Below, piece after piece: positions 23,426 to 34,683 of a DNA stretch of 42,115 nt. Source of the DNA: Fragilaria crotonensis (taxonomy: Eukaryota; Bacillariophyta; Fragilariophyceae; Fragilariales; Fragilariaceae); assembly GCA_022925895.1 (NCBI GenBank), contig JAKSYS010000558.1, positions 1 through 42,115 on the forward strand. Direction: 5' to 3'. Made by a program: the position numbers and the translations under genes. Under the pieces are notes generated by a model. That model was not told the origin of the DNA and searched no databases. It saw nothing but the letters and a program-made list of their open reading frames with translations. Every line of letters begins with the position of its first letter. The stretch's first letter is position 1.

Positions 23426-23967
23426 AATGTCTGAAATCAGACATTTTTGATCTTCTAATAATAAAGTTTTGTTCATTTACCACTACAGTCCAGGATATTT
23501 GCGGCTAATTTCATTGACAATAGTTAGGACAAGTGAAAGGAAATTCTGGATTCAGGAGGGCTTTGTCTCTCACCACATACGGTTTAGCGCGCTCGCTCGC
23601 TGCCACGCTGTCCCTTATGTGTATCGAAGTTGTGGATTTTCATCTTGGTCGCCAAAATTGTGGCGGCGTACTTGTCAAGTTGAGTGCCGACAAGAAAAAC
23701 ATAAACAACGTTGCGCCGCCATTCATGTGAAGTGACAAACGGCATTCGTGTGAAGTACAGAGTCATCTCTCTCGAATTTGGAAATCACAATGGCCTACAC
23801 ACTTGCTTTTGAACGACAGAAGGCGAACAGATACCGCTAGTTCAATTTGTCACATGTTTTTGAGACCTGACAAATAATAACGACAATCCTAAGATCGACT
23901 TGGTATCAAGATAATACATGAGCTTTGGAGAATGACTAAATGTAGTTCAACTTTATAACTCCACAAA
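23426..23967. other. Intergenic between convergent genes
   Basis: No gene supported. Holds the 3' ends of the methyltransferase (+) and the DHHC gene (-); an AATAAT/AATAAA-type run at 23455-23466 could serve the plus-strand gene. The short duplication CATTC(A/G)TGTGAAGT near 23723-23757 is the only repeat seen. Confidence 0.45.
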
Positions 23968-26191
23968 CTACACTGCATTGTCATCTCCTCGGGGTTGACG
24001 TCGATGGTCCAACAGTGGCTGGGTCTGTGATGGCAACGTGTAGACCGAAGGTGATGGGACGAATCGGCTGATAAAGTTGGGGACCCAACCTCTGTAGAAT
24101 GGATTTCGGTATTCTCCGCGTTCACCCTTCAGGTAGGCGTACCTCGACACATTAATATGCTCGTTGGTTGTCAGATTCATCATGCTCAACTGAGTGTGAT
24201 ACACGCACATGCCACCGCCAAATATAATAAAGGCGGAAAGATAAATTCCGAAAATGCACAAGAACCAAGAGAATTCGCGTTGAAGGTAAATGGAAAGCGT
24301 GATCGCAAAGCTGATGCAACACCAGGTCATGCAGAGAAGAGTCAAGTAGAACCACTTGTAATTGTAGAGTCCCACTGTGTTTCCGACGAAGGACAGTGAT
24401 GATCAAACAGCAATACACAACGACGAGCATCGCGACAGTGTTTTGATCGCAGGGTCGAAGGATGTGACAAGTGTGACATAGTTGCTGAAGTGTACCGGGA
24501 CCATGTTAGTCAGCACGTGGAGAAGCAAATTATTGGAAGCAGCAACTTGTCGACGAGTGTCACTTACCCCGACATTTGTATGTGACGCTGATTCGTCCGA
24601 AAAGGATTCAATTGCCTCTTCGTAAAGCTTGCGGTACTTCGCTGTTTCAGGGTTCGACTCGATCAATCTACCAGGATCCGTGGTGCGAACCTTGTAATGG
24701 CTATACCAGAACAAGATCACGACACAAATGTTGATCGCATGAAAGCCTGAGTAATCCCAAAGAACACCATTCGATACATTGAAGATAGGAGTAAATACGA
24801 ACGGATACCAGAGAGTAAAGAAGCATGTGAAACATCATGAAGTAAAGTGGAAACTTGGGAGATACATCGACATCGTGGGCAGTGGAGCATCCCAACCAGA
24901 TTTTCCAGGAATGATAAGAAAACATCTGCGTCAGCATGGACCGCGTTCGTTTGCCCCACTTGTCATACTTCTCCATAGTTTCTCTCAACACCAGTTCGAC
25001 GGTAGGTTTCTGTTTGGTAATGGCCAGGTCAAGTGGTGTCTTTCCGTTCTTGTCTGGCATGTGGAGAATGAGCTTGGCATCTTGTTCGGTGCCTTCCTGC
25101 AATAGGTATCGAACCACGGCCGTGTTACCGCGGATTGCTGCCAAGTGCAATGGGGTCTGATTGTAGGCATCCGAGTCGTCCAGCTGAGTTCACCTCGAAA
25201 CAGCAAGTGACCGCACACCTGGATCGACCCTTGTAGGCAGCCCAGTGCAGTGCCGAATCTCGATTTTTATCAACGGCTTTACCGTTGGCTCCTCTCTGAA
25301 GAGAGTGCCACCAAATCAACGTGACCATACTGAGCAGCAATCAACAGAGGCGTGCATCCAGCTCCGTCAGTTCCTTCCAAGTTGGCTCCATGTTTGAGCA
25401 AGGTGGATGCGTGAGGTAGACCTCCTTCTGTTGCAGCCCAATGGAGGGGACGCATGGCTACATGATCGCTGGATGGGATATTTAACATTTCTGGTTTGAC
25501 CTTTGAGCAAAGGAGCTGGAGGAATCGAACGTCGTCAGCTGTCACGGAGAAGAAGAGAGGATGCAAGACAGAGGGTTAGTGATACGGGTTGAGGATGGCA
25601 CAGTGGTAAAACCAAATGCAGTGTTTGAAGTATGCCAGGGCAAATTCTGCTGCACAAGATCGCTTGCAAGCCGATTGCCAATGTGCTTAGCACACCTTAG
25701 TATCAGGTAGTCATGAGTTGTACGTACTTCGCTTGGCTGCCCAATGCAGCAAAGAGTAATGATCCTCCCAAGGCATTGAGTACACTGTCATAGGCATCGG
25801 GTCATTGTCAAGAATGACAGTCAAGAGAGGTTCAAAGGTATCCTCATAGCCTCCAAGGCGGATGAGAGTTTCCAGCGACATTCGCATCTCTTGAGGCGTG
25901 GCCTTGTCTAATTCTTCCTTACTTGGTGGTGTGTAAACGACTAACTTGTGGAACTTTGGGAACAGCACAGCAACTGTTTCCTCCTCCACTGTGACCATGA
26001 CCATGTCCGTGAGAGTGCGAATGTGAATGCGCTGAGTGATCATGGGAAGCATGGGACGCATGGGAAGCGTGATGATCATGATCATGATCCTGATATGTCA
26101 TTTCAACTGTCGAGCCTTTCTTCACCTCCATCCCACTCGCAGGCTTTGTCCTATCAATTAGGGTAGCTCCTGTCAAGGTCAGTTGATCCAT
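23968..26191 (-). CDS. Ankyrin-repeat DHHC protein S-palmitoyltransferase, disrupted by about seven indels (3 exons)
   Basis: Minus strand, start at 26191 (MDQLTLTGATLIDRTKPASG). Introns 25539-25727 and 24485-24567 have good GT-AG ends and fitting phases. N-terminus: a His-rich stretch (SHDHSAHSHSHSHGHGHGHS) followed by CC. Ankyrin repeats follow (HYSLLHWAAKR, AMRPLHWAATEGG, AGCTPLLIAAQYGHVDLV, SALHWAAYKG, LHLAAIRGNTAVVRYLL). Then come membrane segments, DPGRL, and the Cys-rich domain QLCHTCHILRP...RSKHCR...CV..FDHHCP with DHHC at 24404-24393, then LYNYKWFYLTL, two more membrane helices and TTNEHIN..RY. This is the HIP14/Akr1-type order. The family transfers palmitate from palmitoyl-CoA to protein cysteines at Golgi or other membranes. 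Frame changes lie near 25960, 25305, 25226, 25178, 24815, 24452 and 24388; none is a stop made by substitution. Either a young pseudogene or assembly indels. Confidence 0.85.
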
Positions 26192-28540
26192 TGATGCTGT
26201 CGTTGCTGTTCTTATTCCTATCAATCTTGCTAACCAGGCAACAGTGGCTGCACCTTTGGTGCTTTGTTGCTGCTGTGGCGTTGCCTTGTGTGCTGTCAAA
26301 GTTGTCACGCTCGATACAGTACCAATGCTGAAAGCGTTCCCGGTTAACGTTAAGCGCTGCCGTCTGCCAGTATGGCCAATTCAAACTGTGTGCCTTGTAC
26401 ATGTACCGACACAGGAAATTGTGTATAGCAATCATAGCGTCTGCACTGGAAGGTCAGGCCCATCAAGCACACATCCGGCTATTCATTTTGGAGGCCATTC
26501 AAAGCAAATCATTCGGCCTGTCTGAAGCAGCGCTGCCAACAGCAAAACAAAACCTAAAAGTTTCAAAATCAAGATAACGTTTTTGGAGTTTCGATCAAAG
26601 AACCAGAAAACCTAAATTTAGGTTTTTGAACTTAGTGTACATGGTAACACGGTGGATGTTCCCTACCGTAGCTGAGGCATACAGTAGTAGAAGATACGAG
26701 AATCGAATTCATAAGTGCCATTGATTTCTTTTTGTGATGGCTATCAGATCCTGGTACAGAGAAGCATCATCAGCCATAATTGGTAACAAGACAATCATCA
26801 GATATCAAAGTGCAAGTGTGAAAGACATTCATATAGATCCATTTGATATAAACCAGCTTCCATAGTAGTACCTTTGCATCATGATGCAGGCTGTTGTGTT
26901 GCTGCAAGCGCTTTAAAGAAATGTTAAATACCTTGTTAGCTACATGATCAAACTGCAATGGCCAGTGCCTTGGACTTTTTAGCTGCTACCACCAGTCAAG
27001 CACGCTGATTGGCTTGTTGACGTGCGCTGGCTGTCAGGGGTTAGCAAAAACCCAGCAACCAGCATGAGTTCTGAAACAGTTAGGTTTTTGCCAAAAACCG
27101 AACGTGCCACCCCTGCTCTGAAGTAGTTGCCCGATTTATGGTCACCACCATTTTGTTGTAATATAATTTTGACTGTCCTTCAGCGCCATTTTTTTAATAT
27201 AGTAGCCCTTTGGGGGTACTTCATCTTTTAAAGCCGGGCATTATTCTTTATCCACGTGTACTTGTTCAGAATAGTTGACAATCAGCCTTTTTTCAGTCCG
27301 GGAGTTCATTTTGCCATATCTCAACCAATTCCTGAAATAACGATAGGAGCGTGCAGATTATGAGACTGCAGCAATACTCCATACAAAGTACACTAATGTA
27401 CAATGTACAGGCTCCTGCCATCGTTTCAGAAATTGGTCGAGTTATCGCAAACGAAGCATACGCGAGTATTGTACCAGGTACGTGACTCACCCATTAACAC
27501 TCTAAAATAAACACATTTCACATAAATGTTTAAAACAACTACATTAATAACCTTCATATAACGTTGAGCCGCCTGGATCGGCCCACTGCTTAGAGCCTGA
27601 TCAGTATGTCAGTATGTCACATGCATACTTGAAGGGGAAATGTGAAGCGAAATTTTTGGTTGTCCAGTTGATCCATTGATCCGGCAAGGTTTTTTAATTG
27701 TCAGCAGCGATTCAGCAGATTTCTATCTGTCAAGTGGTATGTCCTACGCATAACAATGCAATCGTATCCATGTGCGTGCGACTTTTTTCCAGGACTTTCG
27801 CGACTCTCCTAACTCGCACAATTCAACTCATCGGACGATAATACTTTGCTAGGACCTCAATTGCCGTAGGACAAATGTGTATTGTCAACTTTTAATGCAC
27901 CAGTTGACAAAACAGTTCGATGCACATCAAAATACTCTTTATGTGTAAAATGTGTTCCCGCCGAAGACGAATTTTTCGGCATGATCAACATTGCTATCCA
28001 TGTGTAGACCTACTGTACTAACTACTCACTACTCACAACTCACAACTCACTATTGGTCCGAGTGTGCCATACTGTACTCAGATACTGTATGAGCAGTTCC
28101 ATAACATTGAGGATAATATAGTCGATGCTGGAGGCGAAGACAATTTTTAATAGACCACATCAAGTGTGATAGTGCTGGACACTCTATGCGGAATATTGAA
28201 AGTGCAAACCATATATATAGAATGATTTAATTCCTGATAGTGGAAAGCAGAGCACCTCCTGCATCATGATTTAGAACATGTTGTTGTTCCTGGGCCGTAT
28301 ATGCACTACATGTACTACTAGAGACTCAGTACTATTGGCATGCGTCATAGTAGTACTTGTGTTGAACACACACAAGTCCAACAGAGGTGCGAAGAATTGA
28401 CAAAAAGAACCTAATGGAGACAACGAGAACCCAAGAGACAAACTGAAGTCAAGTGAAGTGGAACACACAGAAGGAAAGTGGACTGTGACGTGACACCACG
28501 GTGTGATTTCTTGCCCTTTATTCGTAGAAGCTAAAGAAGC
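26192..28540. other. Gene-free stretch
   Basis: No gene supported. Contains an imperfect foldback at 27304-27457 and a short CTCACTACTCACAACTCACAACTCAC run near 28024-28050. The promoter of the minus-strand DHHC gene should lie at 26192-26600 and that of the plus-strand gene before 28541, but no motif is recognised. Confidence 0.5.
27304..27457. repeat. Imperfect foldback repeat (about 47-bp arms)
   Basis: 27304-27350 and the reverse complement of 27411-27457 align over about 47 bp with roughly four matches in five (shared AACCAATT.CTGAAA and AGGAGC). The 60-bp loop is AT-rich. Could be a small MITE or foldback element, or an old hairpin; no target duplication was identified. Confidence 0.6.
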
Positions 28541-29197
28541 ATGAATCTTCCACGCGACGAGCAGCACTACTGTAGCGACGATGACAACTTTGACAGCGAT
28601 AAATTGGACTTGAGCCTTGCCGTGCGATACGAGCCATTACGAGACGCATATTTCAACCCATTCTATGATGAGGTACCACCAAACGACGGTCTTGGACCCA
28701 ATGTTGTCGCTGCAGCTGCAGCTGATTCGAAACTACAACAACCGGCCGTTCCGACTAAACAACGCCAGAAACTTGCCAATCATCTTTGCAGTCCAAAGTC
28801 AAGAGCATTATCACGATCGCAATCACAATCACAAATGATACAAAAGTCGCAGCATCGATCATTGAATCATGATGGTGGACGTGGTGATCGAGATCGTAGT
28901 CGTGGTCGACGAACAGAATCCATGCGTCACATGAATATGAAGACGACTCCCGGCAGTCGATCCAATTCGACACAGACACTCTTGGCACAAAATACTCGGA
29001 GGGATACTGTTGTTGCTGCCACAAACACTCATCAACACGCCAATCACAGTCATGAGGATTCCAACCGAAACGCTCCTCCGAGCACACCGTTATCATCATC
29101 TCTGGCAGGATTGCCAACAGAATTACCGTCACCTTCGCCCTTGCCATCACCCACTGTTGCAGAAGTAGATCTTCCTAGATATACGTTGAGCGTTTAA
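28541..29197 (+). CDS. Ser/Arg/His-rich protein of unknown function, truncated by the copia LTR
   Basis: ATG at 28541 with an open frame of 218 aa. The first 60 residues are acidic and aromatic (DDDNFDSDKLDLSLAVRYEP, YFNPFYDEVPP). Then follow a Ser/Gln/Arg-rich stretch (SRALSRSQSQSQ, RGDRDRSRGRR) and a His/Asn/Pro/Ser-rich tail. No domain is recognised; the composition suggests a disordered, perhaps RNA- or nucleus-related protein. From 29155 the frame is LTR sequence: the last 14 residues (TVAEVDLPRYTLSV) and the stop come from the copia element, so the host gene is cut in codon 205. Its original 3' part is not certain. 41522 onward begins a short open frame (MNESCHECGIFGQHTRRVSH) that would be in frame if joined directly, but this is weak. 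An unseen donor splice site before 29155 could also exist. Confidence 0.6.
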   Translation: MNLPRDEQHYCSDDDNFDSDKLDLSLAVRYEPLRDAYFNPFYDEVPPNDGLGPNVVAAAAADSKLQQPAVPTKQRQKLANHLCSPKSRALSRSQSQSQMIQKSQHRSLNHDGGRGDRDRSRGRRTESMRHMNMKTTPGSRSNSTQTLLAQNTRRDTVVAATNTHQHANHSHEDSNRNAPPSTPLSSSLAGLPTELPSPSPLPSPTVAEVDLPRYTLSV

Positions 29198-29419
29198 CTC
29201 CGTATAGTCTATCTCCAGGGGATCAACCGATGTTGAAAAATAGTCGGAAGTTGCTAAACAAACTTCGGTCCTACTTAACAGGATTGTTTCGAGAAAGTGA
29301 TCTCGTGCGCAATCCTTTACTTTCTACTTTCAGCTTTTGCTTCGTTTCGGCCACATGTCCCTTTACTACGTCTGCCCACGTGGTTCTACTGGCATGGTCC
29401 TTACCGCTTACTTCGTCCA
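29155..29419 (-). repeat. Copia 3' LTR (left copy)
   Basis: 265 bp, TGTTGCAG...CGTCCA on the plus strand (TGGACG...CAACA on the element strand). The pol reading frame appears to run into it and stop at 29273-29271, so the C-terminal tail of Pol is LTR-encoded. No clear polypurine tract precedes it on the element strand. Confidence 0.85.
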
Positions 29420-32400
29420 GAGGCGACGTGTTGCGAGCAGGCGCGGAATCATGTGCATCGATTCGTCTTTCTTCAACACGCTCCTCGATAGATGCATTGG
29501 GGTCGCGGCGAAGGGAGTCAACGTGACGGTATCCTAAAATGACATCGCGGAAACGTCGAAACTGGGCTCCTTGGAGCGGCTTTTAAAAAATCGGCCAGCA
29601 TTTCAAGCGTAGGGCAATGTCGGATGTGGATTCCATTGGCCTCTGTCCTGTCCTTGATCCAGAAGTATCGTATGTTGATGTGCCTTGACTTTTGGCCTGC
29701 TGACATGCGTCCGTTCTTCTCTAGTTTCATCGCACTTTCGTTATCCTGTCCCATAATACTCTTTCATTTTGTAACCCTGCTTTTCCAGAAACATGTGCAC
29801 CCAAATGATGTTCGGCAAATAGTCGCTCGCTCCAACCACTTCTGCCTCGGTGGAGCTCCTTGTGTTTAATTTTGCTTTCCCGACTTGCAGATCAAACCTC
29901 CTGTTCCGACAACAAACCACCTGTGTGGCTTTTCATGTCGGGATGTACCGCATATGATGCGTCAACCCACGATCTGATCTTTGCGACGTCATCGATTCCT
30001 ATCGTGTACTTGTAGTGTAGAGTCCCATTCAGGTACTCCAGCACGCGCTTTAGTTTCTCCCAGTCGTCCGTCGTACTCCTCGACACGCGCGTACAAAGGT
30101 AGATCACTGCCAGTAGTATATCCATGCGTGCTCTGATCGATACGTATAGGAGCTTGGCCACGACACTGTGGAATACCTCAGCAGTCTTTCTGTCTAGGGG
30201 CGCAGCGTTGGGGTCGTCCTCAAATAAATCACGTCTCGCCGGAGTGGCAGCCGACCTGCGTATATTCATACCCGATTCTGCGATTGCTTCTTCCAGATAG
30301 TCGCGCATGGTTATCTCTGCGGTTCCATTTTGCTTGTACACAATTTTCATGCCGAGAAAATGTGCTCGCGCCCTCGGGTGACCGTCATCTTCCGAACCGC
30401 TCCTCAATCTGCTCAATTATTTGTGATACCACGTTCGCATCGACGTGGGAAATTTTCATATCGTCCACGTACCATGCTATGGTGCACTGCTTTCCGTTGA
30501 TGACCTTGTTCGCTATACATGGGTCGTATGGGTTCAGTACGAAACCCATCTTTTGCAGGTGCGAGTAGAAGAGCTTGTACCATAGCAGTGCGGACTGTAC
30601 GCAACCATAGATCGCTTTGATTAGCCTCACGTAAAGCACCTTGACTCCGTTTTCGATCGTCACAAATGGAATGTATTTTGATTCATCTCGCAGAGTATGT
30701 CCACCGATATTCCCGTGAATTTCATTATCACATAGTCCTTCATGTAGGCCTTTAGGTAGGCGCCTGCTATATCGGATGTCCCAACGTCACGCTGTTCGTG
30801 CGCATCGATTCCAACGGAGATCATGAGCGAGTCGGTGGCCACGGTCGGGGAGGCCGTTTCCGATTTGTCATACAGTGATTTCTGCTTTCGTCCGTCAGCG
30901 ACAGTTCTCCCTTTGAGCTTTACATTTTCTCTTTGATAGTTGGGATTGCGCGAAGGGCCTCCTTCTGCTCCTTGGTTAGATTGTTCGGGTCGAGGGGCTC
31001 GTATACGTTCAAATCCTCGAACTGCGAAAACTCGGTCAGTAAGGCTTCTTCGGCTCTCCGGCCGTGCTTCTTTATTCCTGCATTTGCTGACATTTGCGTC
31101 ATTGTGTGTCCTCGCACAACGTTGTCGTCGCCAGTCATGATGTGCTTGAAAATGTCGTAGTATAGCAATTGGGTCGGCGGGAAATAGGATTTATTGCTGA
31201 AAGGCTCATCCATGGCGGCTCGGAATCGATGCGTGATCCGGTTGGACCTGTCTCGGAGGTCATATTGCACCCGTTGCGCTCCTTGGTTTGTGCTGGTTGC
31301 ACCTCCGACCAGGGACGATGCTTCATCAATGTCGTCGCCCTCGATTTCCCTGCTTCGTACCCGGCAGCGTCAGGGATGTCCTCAGGCTCCTCGATGAGCG
31401 TCGATGTCGTCCTCGGCGTCGACGGCGTCCTCGGCTTCGATGTCATCTTCGGGAATGCCATCTTGGCGTCCTTCATCTCCATAGGCACCGTATTGGTAGT
31501 CGTCATCATCAGCACCGGATTGGTAGTCGGCGTCATCGTCGTCGGCGTCGGCGCCATGGGCTGCGTCGCGGTCCTCGGCAGCGTCTGCGTCGTATGCTAC
31601 GTCGTCGTCATGCTGTCGCTGGTGCATGGGCGCTCCTTGGTCCGGGACCGTGAGAACGGGGGGAGGAACATCGTGAGCAGCAGTGTCAGCATGTAGGTCG
31701 GCGAGTTCGGAAGCGTCGACGGAGGAGAAATCGCCAGCGGCGAGGGGGTCGGTGGGGACACGAGCGGGGCGGACGTAGTCCCGATCGTACTCGTCGTCGG
31801 GGACGGGGTGGTCGGGGCGCCATTCGACGACGAGACCGGTCTCTGGATAAGCGGTTGGTCTTCGAGTTTCGCAAGGGCCTCAACGCGAGCGATGGCCGTG
31901 TCAGTCATGGGTAGAGCGGTCCAGCGGTGGCGAGCGACGCGGAAACCAGAGGCAAGGAGAGAAAATAGTCGCCTTGGGCATTACCGGTGGGGGTAAGGGC
32001 AATGGCGCCAAGGGTCCGCGCGCGAATGGTGTTGGACGGTTCGTGGTTGTCGAACAGTTGCACGTATGAGCCAAATTCCAGACGGAGGTGGTTGTAGTCA
32101 GGGGGACACCCGTTACCAAGGAAAGGGACTGAGAGACTCGGAGATGCCGTGGGGAGCAGGGAACATGTTGAGGCACCGGACGACATCGACAACCATGTGC
32201 TCGATCATAATTTTGGGAGCCGCGTGAAGGGCAAACCGTGCACGCAAGCTCGAAGGCGCTCCTTGACAGTACGTATGGAACGCTCGACCTCCCGACGTGG
32301 CTGTCGGCGGGCACAATATCGACGCGAACGGGTGAAGGTCGTCCCTGATGCATGCGAATTCGTGATCGCCATGGATCGCGACGATGTTGAAACCTCGTGA

Positions 32401-34137
32401 GGTATACGTGCGGCAGACGGTAGTCAGCTCGTGCAGGATGGTGGAGCGTGTGCGGTCGGACACGAGACGCACCGTGCGAAAGAAAATGTTGCGGGAGATG
32501 GTGTGGAAGAAAATGTGCCCTTGCACAAAGAAAAATCCACGCACAGGGTGACGTCGCGGTGATGCTCAAGCACGGAGGGGGTAGAGCCACGGCAGTGAAA
32601 TTCGGGGCTCGCGTGCAACACCGGCGCGCGTGGTCTTCCTTTGAGGGTTGCGATGTCAGGCCCGTAGATCGTGAGCGCACGCTTGGCGTCCAGAGAAGTG
32701 ACGGGGCAGTTCCGAATACACCCACTGTCGAGGATACGCTGGAATTCGGCCTCGCTGGGGCGGCCGATGGCGCGGTAGAGCGTGCGTGCCATGTCGGCGT
32801 TCGCAATGTCGCGCCGACTAAAAAGTTTCTTCTGTTCCGCCACCGTGGACACCAGAGTATAGGCACCAACGTTATTGCTACTATTACTCGGAAAATATAC
32901 GTAAAGCCCGCACTCGTGCTCGACGAACTTCATGGTGGAGCCATCGAGGCGGTGGACGTGCATGGCAGGCTCGGCTATCGTGTCCATCGTAACACGGCAC
33001 ACCTTGCGTACGTCGGCGAGCGAGAGGATATTCGCTATGGACGCCGGATTGAACCACACGGGTCCGAGGTTTGGGAAATCACCCACGAGCGTGGAGTCCT
33101 GAACCCTCCGTTCGTAACCGCCCTGAGAGTACGGTCGCTCGGCCGAATGTTGGTGAGCATGTCGGGGTTCCTGAAAACCGAGATCGTAGATTGCGAGTCA
33201 AGCAATATCCACGATGGGTCGATTGCGGTCGTCCCCTGCGCCAACATGAGTCCGTACTGCAGGAGGGTGGTTCCGGAGGTGGTGCTGCTCGCCTGTTCGT
33301 CCGGACAGTCCGATGCATAGTGTCCAGTGTTGTTGCACCTGTAGCACGTGATCCCTTCGTGCGTCACGCCATTCGTACCTGGCGTGCTCGTGGATCGCTG
33401 TGCGAAAGTCATGGCGCTTCCTTCGTTCGCAGCGCTCGCTTGCGCAGGCGTCGTGCTGGACTCGCTGGCGACGGCGCTGTTCCGGGCACGGTACGTGGCG
33501 TTCACAGGCGTCCGGTAGTTCACGAGCAAGCTGTAAGCGGACGTGATGTCGGTGGGATACTCATCCTTACCTTTACTGTACTGGTTCGCAAGATCAGCCA
33601 CTAAGGTTCCGTATCTCGTGGGATCTGAGCCGCGAATGAGAGCGGCGGCCAGGGTGCAGTCACGTGCAATCCTTTGCCCTTTCCTCGGCGGTGTACATGG
33701 TTCCGTCGTCCTTGGTCTCCGGCGCGAGCTTTGATTCAGTACCAGCGTTCCGCCGTGGTACTCAATCGTATCGGTGTGGCTCTTCATGGCCTCCAAGTAG
33801 CTGTCGGCGCTCTGTCCCTGCTGCTGTCTGCAGTTGAGGAATGCAGCGGTGGCGTCCAGCAGAGATGTACCCGTTGTGTTTTGCATCGAACTGCATCGTG
33901 ATCGCCTTGATGTTGTTGAGCAACCATTCGCAGTCGTCTTCTTTCGCACTGGCTGCGTATCCGTCCAGGGACTTCACCTTAGCCTTCATGGCTTCGCTGC
34001 ACTGGCCCCAGATGACGGCCTGAAGTGCTGCCAGGTTGCCTCGTAGCACTCGTTTGCGCTTCGCGTAGTCACGTATGTCCTCGTTCCAGATTGCGAGGTC
34101 AGTCTCGTCTGCGTCTGGTCCAGGTCTCATGCATCTA
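29271..34137 (-). pseudogene. Copia gag (C-terminal part)-pol, several frameshifts
   Basis: From right to left on the minus strand: remaining gag (34137 down; KRKRVLRGNLAALQAVIWGQ) and the zinc knuckle CYRCNNTGHYASDC (33346-33305, CX2CX4HX4C). Next are the protease site LLDSQSTISVF (DSQS at 33199-33188), a GAG-pre-integrase region (near 32820-32630) and the integrase core (32560-32110, HGDHEFACIRDDLHPF). A Pro/Ser/Thr-rich linker with low-complexity Asp codons (31400-31900) follows. RT comes next (30840-30385; DIAGAYLKAY, KAIYGCVQSALLWYK, YVDD at 30471-30460), then RNase H (29990-29600; SWVDASYAVHPDMKSHTGG, RHINIRYFWIKDR), ending at about 29271. Frame changes occur near 33880, 33090, 32550, 31560, 30670, 29900 and 29590. 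As written it cannot make a full polyprotein, but the motifs themselves are intact. Confidence 0.85.
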
Positions 34138-34156
34138 AGGGGTGCCAAACCAAGTC
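34138..34156 (+). repeat. Left terminal inverted repeat of the DNA transposon
   Basis: AGGGGTGCCAAACCAAGTC; pairs with 40770-40752 with one gap and about three mismatches. Preceded by TA. Confidence 0.7.
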
Positions 34157-34282
34157 GGCTCTTGGATATGAAAACCAATCATCTTTGATATGATATTTTT
34201 TGCTCATAATGTTTACCTAAATACAGGTAAAAACTTAGGACTAAAGAGCTTGTACATCATGTGTATGAAGTGGGTTTCGTAT

Positions 34283-34490
34283 TTCCTGAACTCGAAATTT
34301 ATTTTTCCTGAATTTTTCATCTCTTGCATAGGATCTCGTACTTTGTATTCCTGAGCTCCAAAATTTCAAATCCTGAAATTCAATGACTCATTTTAACTAG
34401 CTTCCAAGTGGAATTCCTGAGCTTTGGGACTCAAAATATCTGAACTATACCACTTCTTCATTTGTGATCATGAATTTCAATTCCTGAATC
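34283..34490. repeat. Left subterminal cluster of TCCTGAA motifs
   Basis: Six TCCTGA(A/G) units plus a degenerate one in 208 bp, all in the same orientation. Mirrored by the cluster near the right end, as expected for transposase-binding sites. Confidence 0.65.
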
Positions 34491-34683
34491 TGACATCCGA
34501 AAAGAAGAAGTTTCCTGTGTAGTGTGTATGAAGTAATCACCACAGTAGTTCTGAGCTGACATTGTTCATATAATTGACATACATGTCACGCATTTTAACT
34601 TTTGTTGGATATTAGTGTTAATGTGCCTATTCGTGTGGCTTTGATGAAGCATTCTACTATTCATACTAAGTGTCTGATCAATT

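Noticed and set aside
31169..33604. Long plus-strand frames (up to 290 aa) through 31.2-33.6 kb
   Set aside because: Antisense to the copia gag-pol motifs (zinc knuckle, integrase) on the minus strand; no recognisable domain.
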